This document shows, piece after piece, positions 11,769 through 37,068 of a stretch of 64,000 nucleotides of DNA (its first letter is position 1; each line of letters begins with the position of its first letter). The stretch lies in the NCBI GenBank assembly GCA_963680875.1, contig OY804578.1, forward strand, positions 26,441,101 to 26,505,100, written 5' to 3'. Source of the DNA: Bathymodiolus brooksi. Taxonomy: Eukaryota > Mollusca > Bivalvia > Mytilida > Modiolidae. The translations under genes were made by a program, and so were the position numbers. Below the pieces are notes generated by a model, which worked only from the letters and a program-made list of their open reading frames with translations, was not told where the DNA came from and did not search any database.

Positions 11769-12995
11769 TCTCCTAGCTGTTCTGTCCTACCAAAAGTACC
11801 TAGCTGTTCTGCCTTACAAAAATTAACCAGCTGATCCGTCTTACAGAAATTAACCAGATGTTCTGTCTTATTATAATTAACCAGATGTTCTGTTTGGCAG
11901 ATATTAACTAGCTGTTCTGGCTTACTGAAATTAAGCAGCTGTTGTGTCTTACAGAAATTAACCAGCTGTTCTGTCTTACAGAAATTACCTAGCTGTTCTG
12001 TCTTAAAGAAATTAACCAGCTTTTCTTGTCAGACAGAAACTAACTAGCTGTTCTGTCTTGCTGAAATTACCCAGCTGTTCCGTCTTACAGAAACTAACCA
12101 GCTGATCCATCTTACAGAAATTAACCAACTGCTCTGTCTTATTAAATATAACCAGATGTTCTGTTTGTCAGAAACTAACCAGCTGTTCTGACAGAAATTA
12201 ACCAGCTGTTCTGTCTTACTGAAATTACCTAGCTGTTCTGTCTGACAGAAATTACCTAGCTGTTCTGTCTGACAGAAATTAACCAGCTGATCCGTCTTAC
12301 AGAAATTACCTAGCTGTTCTGTCATACAGAAATTACCTAGCTGTTCTGTCTTACTGAAATTAACCAGCTGTTCTGCCTTACAGAAATTACCTAGCTGTTC
12401 TGCCTTACTGAAATTAAGCAGCTGTTCTGTCGTACAGAAATTACCTAGCTGTTCTCCCTTACTGAAATTAAGCAGCTGTTCTGTCATACAGAAATTACCT
12501 AGCTGTCCTGTAATACAGAAATTAACCAGCTGTTCTGTCTTACAGAAATTACCCAGCTGTTCTGTCTGACAGAAATGACCTAGCTATTTGTCTGACAAAA
12601 ACAAACCAGCTGTTCTGTCTTACAGAAATTAACCAGCTGTTCTGTCTTACAGAAATTACCTAGCTGTTCTGTCTTACAGAAATTACCTAGCTGTTCTGTC
12701 ATACAGAAATTAGGCAGCTGTTCTGTCATACAGAAATTACCTAGCTGTTCTGTCTGACAGAAATTACCTAGCTGTTTTGTCTGACAAAAACTAACCAGCT
12801 GTTCTGTCTTGCAGAAATTAACCAGCTCGGCAACTGTTCAGTCTTACAGAAATTACCTAGCTGTTCTGTTGTACGGAAATTAATCAGCTGTTTAGTCTGA
12901 CAGAAATTAAGCAGCTATTCTGTCTTACTGAAACTAACCAGCTGTTCTGTCTGACCGAAACTAACTAGCTGTTCTGTCTGACAGAAATTAACCTG
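11769..12995. repeat. 27-bp minisatellite, about 45 copies
   Basis: Tandem units such as 'agctgttctgtcttacag' + 'aaattaacc', diverged by a few bases each. Because 27 is a multiple of three, a 147-codon minus-strand frame (12044-12487) stays open with a 9-residue repeat (TEQLGNFCK-like). This is a by-product of the period and not evidence of a gene. Confidence 0.85.
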
Positions 12996-14307
12996 ATTAA
13001 TTTGTAGTAATTTAATCAAATGTGAGGTTTTATTTATAAGTACAAGAAAAGTTATTATTAAATATGTATACTACATGATTGTTCTTTATTACTGTTTTAA
13101 CCTTGCAGTAAGTAATGAAAACTAAACCTGTTTTAGATCAAATAAGAAATTTCTAATATAATTTCAAGATTTTAATATTATTTTATATAGATATTTCTTT
13201 ACACCACTGACATAATAGAGTAGTAAAATTTTAAAAAGGAATAGTAATGAATTCATCTTCTCAGAAAATGAAATGATAAAAGTTTGATCAATTCAATTTT
13301 TGGAGAAGACTAAAATGATAGTTTTCAATAAAAATTTAAGGAACATCACCTTCAGTCTTTGGACAAGATAAATCAATGAATACCAATATTTTTCTCTTAA
13401 ATTGATGAATAAAAATTCATTTGGCTGTCAGAAGAATGCCTTTTTTGAATGTAATTTATTGGATTTTTAACTACATTTTGTATTTATAAAGTAAGATTTC
13501 AGTAGCGGTATATTTAATGGCTGAAGAAACAGGGTTTATTATGTTCATGCTATATGTATTCCTATAAAAAAAAAATTACTGCCTCAATCAAATTCTTTAA
13601 TTTGAATAAGTCCAAACATGAAATATTGATTGGCTATCTTTGGTTTTTTTTATTGCAAATTATTTAAAAAGTAGTTTACTTATTAGTCTAAAATTATGGT
13701 TTAAAAGCTGATGATCACCAAAATATTTGAAATCAACAATGGTAGATACATACGTTGAGCGTCCATTTTTATTCTTGGTTGTAATTCTATGATCAAACTA
13801 TGTTTTCTCTTTTTATTGTGCATTTTAATGTCTTCTTTTGTCATTTTAATGTCTTCTTTTGTCATCTTAATGTTTTCTTTTGTCATCTTAATTCAGCTTT
13901 TTGTTATTCTTGAGAGTGATATGTGACTGAAAAGTTTTGTTTTCTAATAAAAACAAATATTAAATATGATATTTTGCTGTTTTAGTCCAATCCACATCGA
14001 GCATGCAAATACACTTTTTTGCTATACCCAGATAACAAGTACATTGTATACTCCTTTGTAACCTGTATTGTATCTCGTGTCTAACCTTTGATTTGTTTAT
14101 CTTTATTTAAACTTGACGCACGCTTGGTTATGTTAATTACCCAGTGATCACTGTTATGTATATATGAACAGTTTGGGTTCAATCTGGTTTTTGATATACA
14201 ATGATCACTTGAGGAAAACCGCTCATAGCCACTGGCTGTCAGCAATCATATATGAATAAATAATTAATTAATGATCACTTTCATTTTCCAGATTTCACTT
14301 ACAGATA
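12996..14307. other. Intergenic, AT-rich
   Basis: No gene seen. Around 13816-13890 there are about four imperfect tandem copies of a ~22-bp unit ('tcttcttttgtcatttt'). Confidence 0.45.
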
Positions 14308-14497
14308 TAAGAGCTGTTGTGGTCGTGACGTGTGGTAGTTGGATTTACATGTACTTGATACAATATTATGTGTTAAAAGTTTGTCAATGACTTGTGGCAG
14401 GTGGGTGGGTTTCTCTGTATACTCTGGTTTCCTCCTACAATAAAACTGACTGCCACAACATAGCTGAAATATTGTTGAAAGTGACTTTAAACACCAC
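14308..14497 (+). mobile_element. tRNA-derived SINE copy (family 1), internally deleted
   Basis: Head 'gtggtagttggattta', middle 'gggtttctctgta', tail 'gaaagtgactttaaacacca'. The B-box part is missing. Confidence 0.5.
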
Positions 14498-14674
14498 ATC
14501 AATAACCCACTTACAGATATTTATATATATATTAGTAGAAGATTGGGATTATATTGTTTGCTGTGGCAATATTAAGATATACATGAGAGCCATATGTGTC
14601 ATCAACTACAGATCTTGTGATATAGATGTAATACATGTTCATTCTGTATTAATATTATTGTGTGAAACTGATTT

Positions 14675-15275
14675 AAATATACATTTATAAGAAAGGATAT
14701 GGATGTAAATGAACAAGAGAGATTATCTAACTTTACACTTAGACACAAAATCAAGTAAAGGAACAGCTTGTAGTAAGAAAGGATATGGATGTAAATAAAC
14801 ATGAGACTATCTAACTTTACACTTAGACACAAAATCAAGAAAAGGAACAGCTTGTAGTAAGAAATGATATGGATGTAAATGAACAGGAGAGACTATCTAA
14901 CATCACACTTAGACACAAAATCAAGAAAAGGAACAGCTTGTAGTAAGAAAGGATATGGATGTAAATGAACAAGAGTGACTATCTAACTTTACACTTAGAC
15001 ACAAAGTAAAGTAAAGGAACAGCTTGTAGTAAGAAAGGATATGGATGTAAATGAACAGGAGACTATCCAACTTTACACTTAGACACAAAGTAAAGTAAAG
15101 GAACAATGTTATTATTGTTCTATATTTCACAGTCTACAATAATGAGTGTAACTCTATACTTCTGTCAATAAACGCTTCATCTCAGCATCTTTGTCGTGTT
15201 AATATTATTTGGTGTATAGAATTTTATTCCCTAGATGTGGGATTATCAAAAAGAAAGCAAAGTATAGATATAATT
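14675..15275. repeat. Dispersed element with internal ~85-bp tandem units, ~5-unit copy
   Basis: Units of 'aaaggatatggatgtaaat' to 'aggaacagcttgtagtaag' are repeated about five times and followed by the same unique tail as the 4595-5010 copy ('caataaacgcttcatctc'). Confidence 0.65.
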
Positions 15276-15332
15276 TATAAAATTACAAGTAAACATTGAC
15301 CATAGTGATTGACTTTGAATCCTTGATCTACA

Positions 15333-15537
15333 TACAGTTAAACCTGTATTAAGAGCAGTTAAACCTGTATTAAGAGGTCACCTTTGGGACAAAGAACAGT
15401 ACCCTCTTAAAGGACAGTTGACTTCTTAAAAGAGGTTCAATTCGTATGAGATTTTCCACGACAGGACAAGAAAAAGGTGACCTATTAATACAGGTGACTT
15501 CTTAATAGAGGTGACCACTTGGGCAGGTTTGACTGTA
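15333..15537. mobile_element. TA-flanked MITE, with duplicated left end
   Basis: Same family as 8916-9077. The left terminus 'cagttaaacctgtattaag' occurs twice in tandem, and the right end is 'gggcaggtttgactgTA'. Confidence 0.6.
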
Positions 15538-15711
15538 TATACAGTATTTCTATTGTTTTGAAGATGGATAACAGTAACAAAATGCCCCATTTTTATTCAG
15601 TAAACATATGTATCTACTATAAAATACATGTAACAAAGAAATATCATAATACAGGTTATAAATACACATGTAAATTAACACACAAATGTATTAACAAACA
15701 TGTAATTAACG

Positions 15712-15825
15712 TCAGTGACTTTCGAGGAGGGTCTATGGTTTTCTCCAGGTACTCCGGTTTCCTCCACCAATAAAACTGACCACCACGATATAACTGAAAT
15801 ATTGTTGAAAGTGGCATTAAACACC
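15712..15825 (+). mobile_element. SINE family 1, 3' half
   Basis: 'tctatggttttctccagg' to 'gtggcattaaacaccataac'. The tRNA-like head is absent. Confidence 0.5.
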
Positions 15826-15835
15826 ATAACCCTAA

Positions 15836-15985
15836 CCCACATGTAATAAACACACATATAATAAATACACATGTAATAAATACACATGTAATAAATACAC
15901 ATGTAATAAACACACATATAATAAATACACATGTAATAAATACACATGTAATAAACACACATGTAGTAAACACACATGCAAACCA
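15836..15985. repeat. 15-bp minisatellite (~9 copies)
   Basis: Tandem 'acacatgtaataaat' units with small changes. The frame stays open on the minus strand because 15 is divisible by three, which explains the spurious cysteine/tyrosine-rich ORFs there. Confidence 0.75.
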
Positions 15986-16149
15986 ACACAAATGTATTAA
16001 CATACATGTAAGAAACACATCATAATACCTGTTATACAAGTAATAAACTGACATGTAATTTATATACAAACATGTACCTATCATATGCATACAAGCAATT
16101 GAATAAAGATCTATATAAAAAGACTTTACTATCAGTTACATGTTAAAAA

Positions 16150-16475
16150 GTCAAATCTTAATCTCTTTGTAGTTCTGTTAATATTAATCTCTTTGTAGTT
16201 CTGTTAATATTAATCTCTTTTTAGTTCTGTTAATATTAATCTCTTTGTAGTTCTGTTAATATTAATCTCTTTTTAGTTCTGTTAATATTAATCTCTTTGT
16301 AGTTCTGTTAATATTAATCTCTTTGTAGTTCTGTTAATATTAATCTCTTTGTAGTTCTGTTAATATTAATCTCTTTTTAGTTCTGTTAATATTAATCTCT
16401 TTTTAGTTCTGTTAATATTAATCTCTTTGTAGTTCTGTTAATATTAATCTCTTTTTAGTTCTGTTAATATTAATG
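16150..16475. repeat. 26-bp minisatellite (~12 copies)
   Basis: Near-perfect tandem units of 'taatctctttgtagttctg' + 'ttaatat', with a single G/T alternation (tttgtag or ttttag). Low divergence suggests recent expansion. Confidence 0.85.
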
Positions 16476-16799
16476 TATAGGAGGTTTTATAATGTAAATC
16501 TAATAATCCATACACCTGTGAATCTACTTTGTCCTGGATGCAGATTTTGGTCAGTTTTCTACATAGTTATTAAAGTAATTTTTACATTTTGCTTAAAGTG
16601 GGTAATAAACTCAGATGAGTATTTTTTAAGTGAAGATTCACTGAACAATGGTACATTTAAAAGTATATCATTTCAATAGACACAGACATATTTATTGTAG
16701 AAATTGCTCACTTTTGATGCCAAGTGAGCAGTTTTTTAGATATATTATGGGGAGAACAGTTACATTTCACTGAGCTGATGATGTATATCTACTTTATAT

Positions 16800-17042
16800 T
16801 AGACCAACATGTTTAGTTGGATTTTTATAGTGCGAGTTTGTAGAAACAATCGTTCATGGGTAGATATGTCACTCCACACATTATCTTGATTCAGAAGTCT
16901 TTGCTCTTAATCCTTCATCCTGTGTGAAGGGCAGAGAAGCAACAGAAACTAATTTTATAGTCTTCAATTTGACCTTACCAAGGTTAAACCTATGATCTAC
17001 CACATTCGAGGCAAACACACTAATCATTACACCATATACTTG
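16800..17042 (-). mobile_element. SINE family 2 copy
   Basis: Reverse-oriented copy of the element at 6275: 'gaccaacatgtttagttgg' to 'cattacacc'. An unrelated fragment of SINE family 1 ('ccatgatatagctgaaaaatt') follows at 17160-17225. Confidence 0.5.
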
Positions 17043-17617
17043 TATAAAATTTTAACTGGTATTAAGAGTTATCATCAACCTATTTGTGTGAATCATTGAG
17101 AATGCAAACTGACTCAATGCTTCTTCTTTTTTTGTACATTTATATCTATGTGCATGTTTCTGTATTTTCACTCGCCATGATATAGCTGAAAAATTGCTAA
17201 TTTGGCGTTAAACAACAATCACTTACTCACTCTATATTCCCAGAGATGGTTTCATAAAACCTAAAAACAACAAATTATCAGAGATGTTAAAGCTTAATCT
17301 CCAGATTACACTCATTGTTTTTTCCAGTTTTAGAGGCACATTAAATTGTATTATTACTGTCAAAATTTCCATTTTAATGATTTATCTGATAATAATAAAA
17401 CATACACAATTAGATAAGAAAAACAATCCTAAATAATTTAATAAACAATAGTTCATAAAATGTATAAATCAAGAACAGTTCATACATGTATTAGAAATTG
17501 CATCAATCTCCAATTAACTAACATCCAACACACACTACTGAAGTGTAATAGTATTGTATACCATCACACAGTAAACATGGCATCCTTTGCATTGTCTTGG
17601 TTTGTAAAAAAAATATT

Positions 17618-17623
17618 TTTATT
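17618..17623 (-). terminator. Possible poly(A) signal for STOML1
   Basis: AATAAA on the minus strand, 4 bp after the stop codon. It would give an unusually short 3' UTR; later signals may be used instead. Confidence 0.25.
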
Positions 17624-17627
17624 CACA

Positions 17628-31620
<13,993 letters not shown>

Positions 31621-32820
31621 TTTTATATTAATGTTCTGTTCTATTCATAGAATATCTAATATAATGTTACTATTACTGTTGACAGCAAACTCTTCAACAT
31701 TTTATACTGAAAACTGTATTAATATGATCACTACCTAAAATTTAAAAAAATCAATAAATAATTTATTTTAAATCATGTCCATTTGAAGTAATTGATATAT
31801 ATATATATAAAAAACAGTTATTGTTCATATTGTAAATAAAATTGTGCACAATAAATTAGATATCTATGTTTTTTATTACAACAGTTTAACCGTTCACAAA
31901 AAAATAAACCGATTTGTTTACATTTTGCTGATTTTTACATTGGAAGCCATCTCTTTTTATATTGCACAAGACACTATATTCTTATCATTAACTAAATTAC
32001 CGGTACATGAATTTTTTTCATTGACATACTGCCCCCACAAAAAAAATCAACCAATCAGATCTTAGAACATATAGAAAAGAGTAGTCCTTTTTAAACAAAA
32101 AATTTCTTTTCGCTTTGTATTTTTTTTTATTAAGTATTAAGTGGAATTCATAATTAAAATTGGTAACTGAAGTTCTTCTACTTCTACTGTATAAGAGGCC
32201 ACCTTCAACTAACTGAAGATTCTGCCAATTATGTTGGGTACTGCGCTTCAGGCGCTATAATTAACAAGTTAAATATACAAGGATTATTTAGAGCCCAAAT
32301 TTGATGGATTTAGTTGTATTTTAATACATTTATAGAGGGTTTGATGTATGACATATTTATACTGTTGTCCCATTGCTTGCCATTTCACTGTAAGACTTTA
32401 AACATGGCATGATATTTTGACAGAAAGTAGAGGAATCATGTACGTTTCAGAAAATATATTGCCTTGGAAAGGTTAAACTTATGACAAAATAGCTAGGTAC
32501 AAAATGTAGGCTCGGAAAAACACAAATGTAGTAGAAAATGTTAAAGAAATTAATTAGTTGTTTTACACCCGGAAACATATCGAGATATTGTAAGTCAGAC
32601 TAATTGATATCGTGTTTAGTGCCTGTGGCTGTGGACTGTGAAGAATTTTCATTGATATAATGTCTGGTGTCTGTGTACCATGTCACTAATACTATCGTCA
32701 CGGTATGTGTTTTCGCATCATCCATTTTATTTTGATTTCCACAGCGCACGCATTATTTTGGACAGGTCTTCCGGTTTTTATCTAAGGAACGTAAACAGGA
32801 CTACGTGACATCTGTAAAAA
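31621..32820. other. Region between STOML1 and a possible divergent first exon
   Basis: About 1.2 kb, likely to hold the STOML1 promoter and 5' UTR. AT-rich with a short (TA)n run at 31796-31808. No core promoter motif was identified with confidence. Confidence 0.4.
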
Positions 32821-32844
32821 ATGTTCAAGTTTGCTTTTAAAGAC
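32821..32844 (+). CDS. Possible first coding exon of an unidentified divergent gene
   Basis: ATG followed by seven codons (MFKFAFKD) and a perfect gtaagt donor. The upstream sequence is less AT-rich, as expected for a 5' UTR (cttccggttttt, aggactacgtgacat). Placement 1.2 kb from the STOML1 start suggests a divergent pair. No second exon could be linked. Eight residues are too few to name a family. Confidence 0.3.
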
Positions 32845-34600
32845 GTAAGTACCAAAAACAGTGAACCTACCTACTGAACCATACTTTTTGTAATGCTAAA
32901 AATTAACTTCATTTATAAAGTAGCTGAAAAAAAATCCAGAAGGGCTATATAAAATTGAACTATGTCGTCTGCCTCTCAGACACCGGCTCTTCCGGTCATG
33001 TAACTGTCATGGGGTCACTGATCGTACTTGTAAACAAAAGAGCTGACTGAAATGTGCCTGTTTCTTATATAAAATACATGTCATTTTGCAGTGCATTGTG
33101 GTTTCAGCACTAAAAAAAACATCAAAAGTAAACACAATTTTGAAAGTGGTCATTTTCAAACATTCTGTTATTTTATTTAGATGTAGTATGATTTGGTAGA
33201 TGGCCAGAACCATGAAATTTTAAAACCAGCCATTTCCGGATTATATATTCGTTTCCATCCCGTATATCGGCCCTGTTTTTACTTCACACGAAAACAGATG
33301 ACGCCATTTTACTGACAACAAAAGTTGCCAGATAATCGAGAGTATATTAAAATACAAGAATGGCTTTAAAAACAATCTTATGTACAAATAAATATTTAAC
33401 TAGCCATTCTTTGAAAATTCCAATCGTCATATGAATGAAGGGTTAACACTGTTAATCCAACAGCTAGTGATCATCCAGTGGATGGATAGCTGTATACCAA
33501 AAGAAGAAGAAGAATCGCTATATCGGAAAATCGATAATAGTACGAAAACCGATAACACGATGCTAATAGTAATGTGTCCAACATGTAGTGATGATGTACT
33601 GCACTCACAGGCACTTGTTTCTGGTAAAAAAAATATACCTAGATACTATATATATATATATATAGTATCTAGATATATTTGTTTACCAGAAACAAGTGCC
33701 TGTGACTGCACTGTAGTCGTAGATGTCGATTACTTTACTTCTTCTTTTCATTTTGTTTTTTGTTCTAAACGTTTTACGAAGCGTGTAGTTTACCTTTTGG
33801 TTTTACTTATAATTGTAATGATACGTATGATTGCAAAATAAATCGCCTTGAAATCAAATTATATGATATTTTCAAATCCAGTTATCAGATTTCGACATTT
33901 CCAATGTAAATAGGAAGTCCGTCGAAATACGATAGTTTCGGAATATTACCGGGACAGAGAAGTTTTTACGGGTTACATAAATGTCATGATCATCAATAAT
34001 ATTGAAACGACTCTAACTTTTTTAATTATCAGATTGATTTATTTCAAATTTGGAAATAGACTAGAGATTTTACCCTATATTTGTAGATAATTGATGAACA
34101 TATTGTATAATTGGTTCAAAGAGAAAATTATCTGAATAAACTCAATAATTTTGTAATTACGCATAGTACATGTACAATAACTAGAATGAGGAGATCCCAT
34201 ATGTACGTTGTTATTTGTATTTGGTATTTGCTCACCTTCTTTCAACTACAATGTCTGAAGGGACAACCGTAGCAATATCAGACTTGAAATAAAAATACAT
34301 AGTTTTGGGCGTTGATCTCTTTGCGCATCTCGTATATTTGAAATGATAAAAATTACAACAAATTTGTTGAAATACTCGAGAGGTGACTTTTTCAAAGTAA
34401 TCAAACTGCATAGGACAAATAAAGGATATTTTTGTAAATAGAATAGAACTAATATATAGAATAAACGACAAACCCCATCGAGCAAGCTCTACTTATCCGC
34501 GGACACCCTGGTTCGCGCTGATCATATATATCTAGGTTTGAGCCATGGGAACCTTCACCAATACGCAACAAAATAAAGGGCATGGATATAAAAGAAATAC
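32845..34600. other. Non-coding; one long inverted repeat
   Basis: A palindrome at about 33590-33725 ('ggcacttgtttctggtaaa' mirrored by 'accagaaacaagtgcc') has an AT-rich centre of (TA)n. Otherwise no gene is supported. ORFs at 33431-33841 and 34232-34485 have no domain I recognise. Confidence 0.4.
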
Positions 34601-34814
34601 CGAATAACCGGTAATTTCTGCGGCTACCAAATTTCCGGTAGGTCTTTTTACCACCGACCACCGCCGACCACCCAAAAATGATGAAAATACGTGTTTTATT
34701 ATTATTTCCTTTGCTTTCATTGGTTTTTTTTTATGTGTTTCTCTCTAGTATTTCAGTGATTTTTTTTTTTATTTGTATTTTTTTCGTATTTATTATATAT
34801 ATATATATATAGTA

Positions 34815-35474
34815 GGGTTATACTAAAAAGCGCCCGGGAACAGCCCGGAGCAGCACGGGACCGCCCGGGTAGTGGAAATAACGCCCGTCGTATTGGAATA
34901 TTGTTTAAATCGAATTTTTGTCGAAATTATATACGGGTATATAATTGTTTTAAATAAAGTGTTATTTTAAAATTATGTTGTTAATTTTATATATTGTGCA
35001 AGCCTTGACGTGGCGTGAGGGCTCTTCCATTATAAAATAATGGAAGCCAACTATGAACAGTAAACGGGGTTTTTGCTTAAAATGTATTATTTTGTTCATG
35101 CATTTGCATGCATGCGTGTAATGTCATAACCGAGGCATGTGTCGGTAATTCATTTGCTAATTACCCAATACACATAAAGATTTTATACAAAACTAAAAAC
35201 AACAAAGAAAAAGACAATAAAATATAGCAAGTTATATATAATAGAATTGAAATACTCCCGGCGCTTTTTAGTACATAACTTGATCATTTACACTCACGGT
35301 AAGACCTCACTTAACATACTATTCCATTATAATTTCGACAACAATTCGATTTAAACAATAGTCCAATACGACGGACGTTATTTCCAGTACCCGGGCGGTC
35401 CCGGGCTGCTCTGGGCTGTTCCCGGGCTGCTCCGGGCGGTCTCGGGCTGTCCCGGGCGCTTTTTAGTATGACCG
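34815..35474. mobile_element. hAT-type MITE, 660 bp, with 8-bp target-site duplication
   Basis: Flanked by atatagta at 34807-34814 and again at 35475-35482. The ends are inverted: 'tatactaaaaagcgcccggg' left and 'cccgggcgctttttagtatg' right. The inverted repeat continues for about 130 bp ('cgtcgtattgga', 'attgtttaaatcgaatt'). The terminal cccggg-rich blocks are strikingly GC-rich for this AT-rich window. Confidence 0.85.
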
Positions 35475-35482
35475 ATATAGTA

Positions 35483-37068
35483 CGTGCTCAAAAGCTTTGA
35501 CGCAATGCAAGTTTGCCAGTGTGCATTCCATATAAAACCACAGTTTTCCAAAAAAGAATCGAAGTTATATCTGAATGGATTTTTACAAATTGAAGAAGAA
35601 TAGAGACAAAATAATGAAAAAATAAAGAAATAAAATTCAGATAATTCTGTGTCTTTTGTTTTAAAGAAATCCATGCAGTATGGTTATATATGAAATATAT
35701 AACGGAAACTGATTTTGTCTTGATTTTTTTGTATTTTTTTTTTTTTTTTTTTATTTATTTATTTTATTCTTGTGTTTTTATTTTAGGCAATGATAATTGA
35801 TAATTATATTATACATTACTCATTATTGATAATCAGCCTATATCTGTATGCATAGGATGATTTGTTTAAATCACTTTCACACCTTGTTTATAATGGCACA
35901 CTTTTTGCAGGTGTGACTCACAGCTTTGTATATTTCAATAGACGTCCTGGTGCCGCTAACAGTATACGGTATATCATTTCGAAATGATTTGACTGCTCGG
36001 GATACACAATTTTCATGTATATTTACCAAAATAATATATAGAAAGTAAGTTTTTCAGTGACCGGTTCCAGTTTAATGTTAAGTATTGATAAACATGTTCT
36101 TGTCCTGACTTCAGCTGTAATAATGCTTGTATGAAACTAGGGAGTATCTCCCTCGTGCAAAGCTCTGTCTTTAGATGATTTTGGCGTAACTTTAAGGCCC
36201 TTTATGCTATTTGTTCTCTATAAGCTCTTAAACATCTTTTGGTTTTCTGGTATTCCAAATTTTTGATTTCATCTGCATTGAAGAGACATAAATTGTCGAA
36301 ATGGCCATCTGCAGAATTCAAATTTGCTGTAATTTCGGTATTCTGTTATTTTATCTTTCCTGTGTTTAAATTTTGCTATTTCTGAGCCAACCCCCGTTCA
36401 TTGTTGAAGGCCTCGTGGTGACTTCAAGATGAAGAACAACAATAAAAGCATTGTTTACCATTGTGAAGAGAAGATAACAGGAAACCCTCACAATGACAGA
36501 AAACTCCAATCAAACATAACCCACCAACCAATGAACCCCAAAACAAACATAAAGCATAGACAACAAACAAACATATATAACGATAGGAATTCGGGATAGT
36601 CGGACTTGGTACCGGCACTAACAAATGCTAGTGGTAGGGTTGAACCGGTTTACGGCTATCCATGTATTAATAGGGATTTTGTCTCATGTACATTTATCAT
36701 ATATATATATATATATATTCATGGTCATCTCATTGACATTTACCCAAACTCGGACCGCACAGGTGTCGAAAATAGCTGTATACATCTGCTGTCCTGTTTG
36801 TTGTATTTAAATAAATAAAATATGTTCAATATGTACATTTATTTACATTGTAATTTCATTTATATGCAAAAGGTGCTAACATAATTAAAACAAATAAAAT
36901 CATTATTCAGTAATTTTTCATATTTACATAACAAAACACATTTATATTTACATAACTAAACACATTTATTTACAGTCTATCTACGTCTTCGTGCTCTCTC
37001 AGTAAATTTCCATTTTTACATAACAAAACACATTTATATTTACATAACAAAACACAATTATTTAGAAT
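35483..37068. other. Non-coding part of the MULE interior
   Basis: AT-rich with poly(T) at about 35728-35750, a (TA)n run near 36700, and debris of a common dispersed element near 36390-36420 ('tgaaggcctcgtggtgac'). Around 36900-37060 a short unit 'tttacataacaaaacacat' is repeated about four times. No gene. Confidence 0.4.

Noticed and set aside
12044..12487. 147-codon minus-strand ORF with a 9-residue repeat (TEQLGNFCK-like)
   Set aside because: It is the translation of a 27-bp minisatellite; the period is a multiple of three. No flanking domain, start context or codon bias.
15656..16090. Cys/Tyr/Val-rich ORFs on the minus strand
   Set aside because: They read through the 15-bp satellite and a SINE tail; composition is dictated by the repeat.
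33431..33841. 136-codon plus ORF
   Set aside because: It runs through a palindrome and a (TA)n tract; no domain or splice logic supports it.
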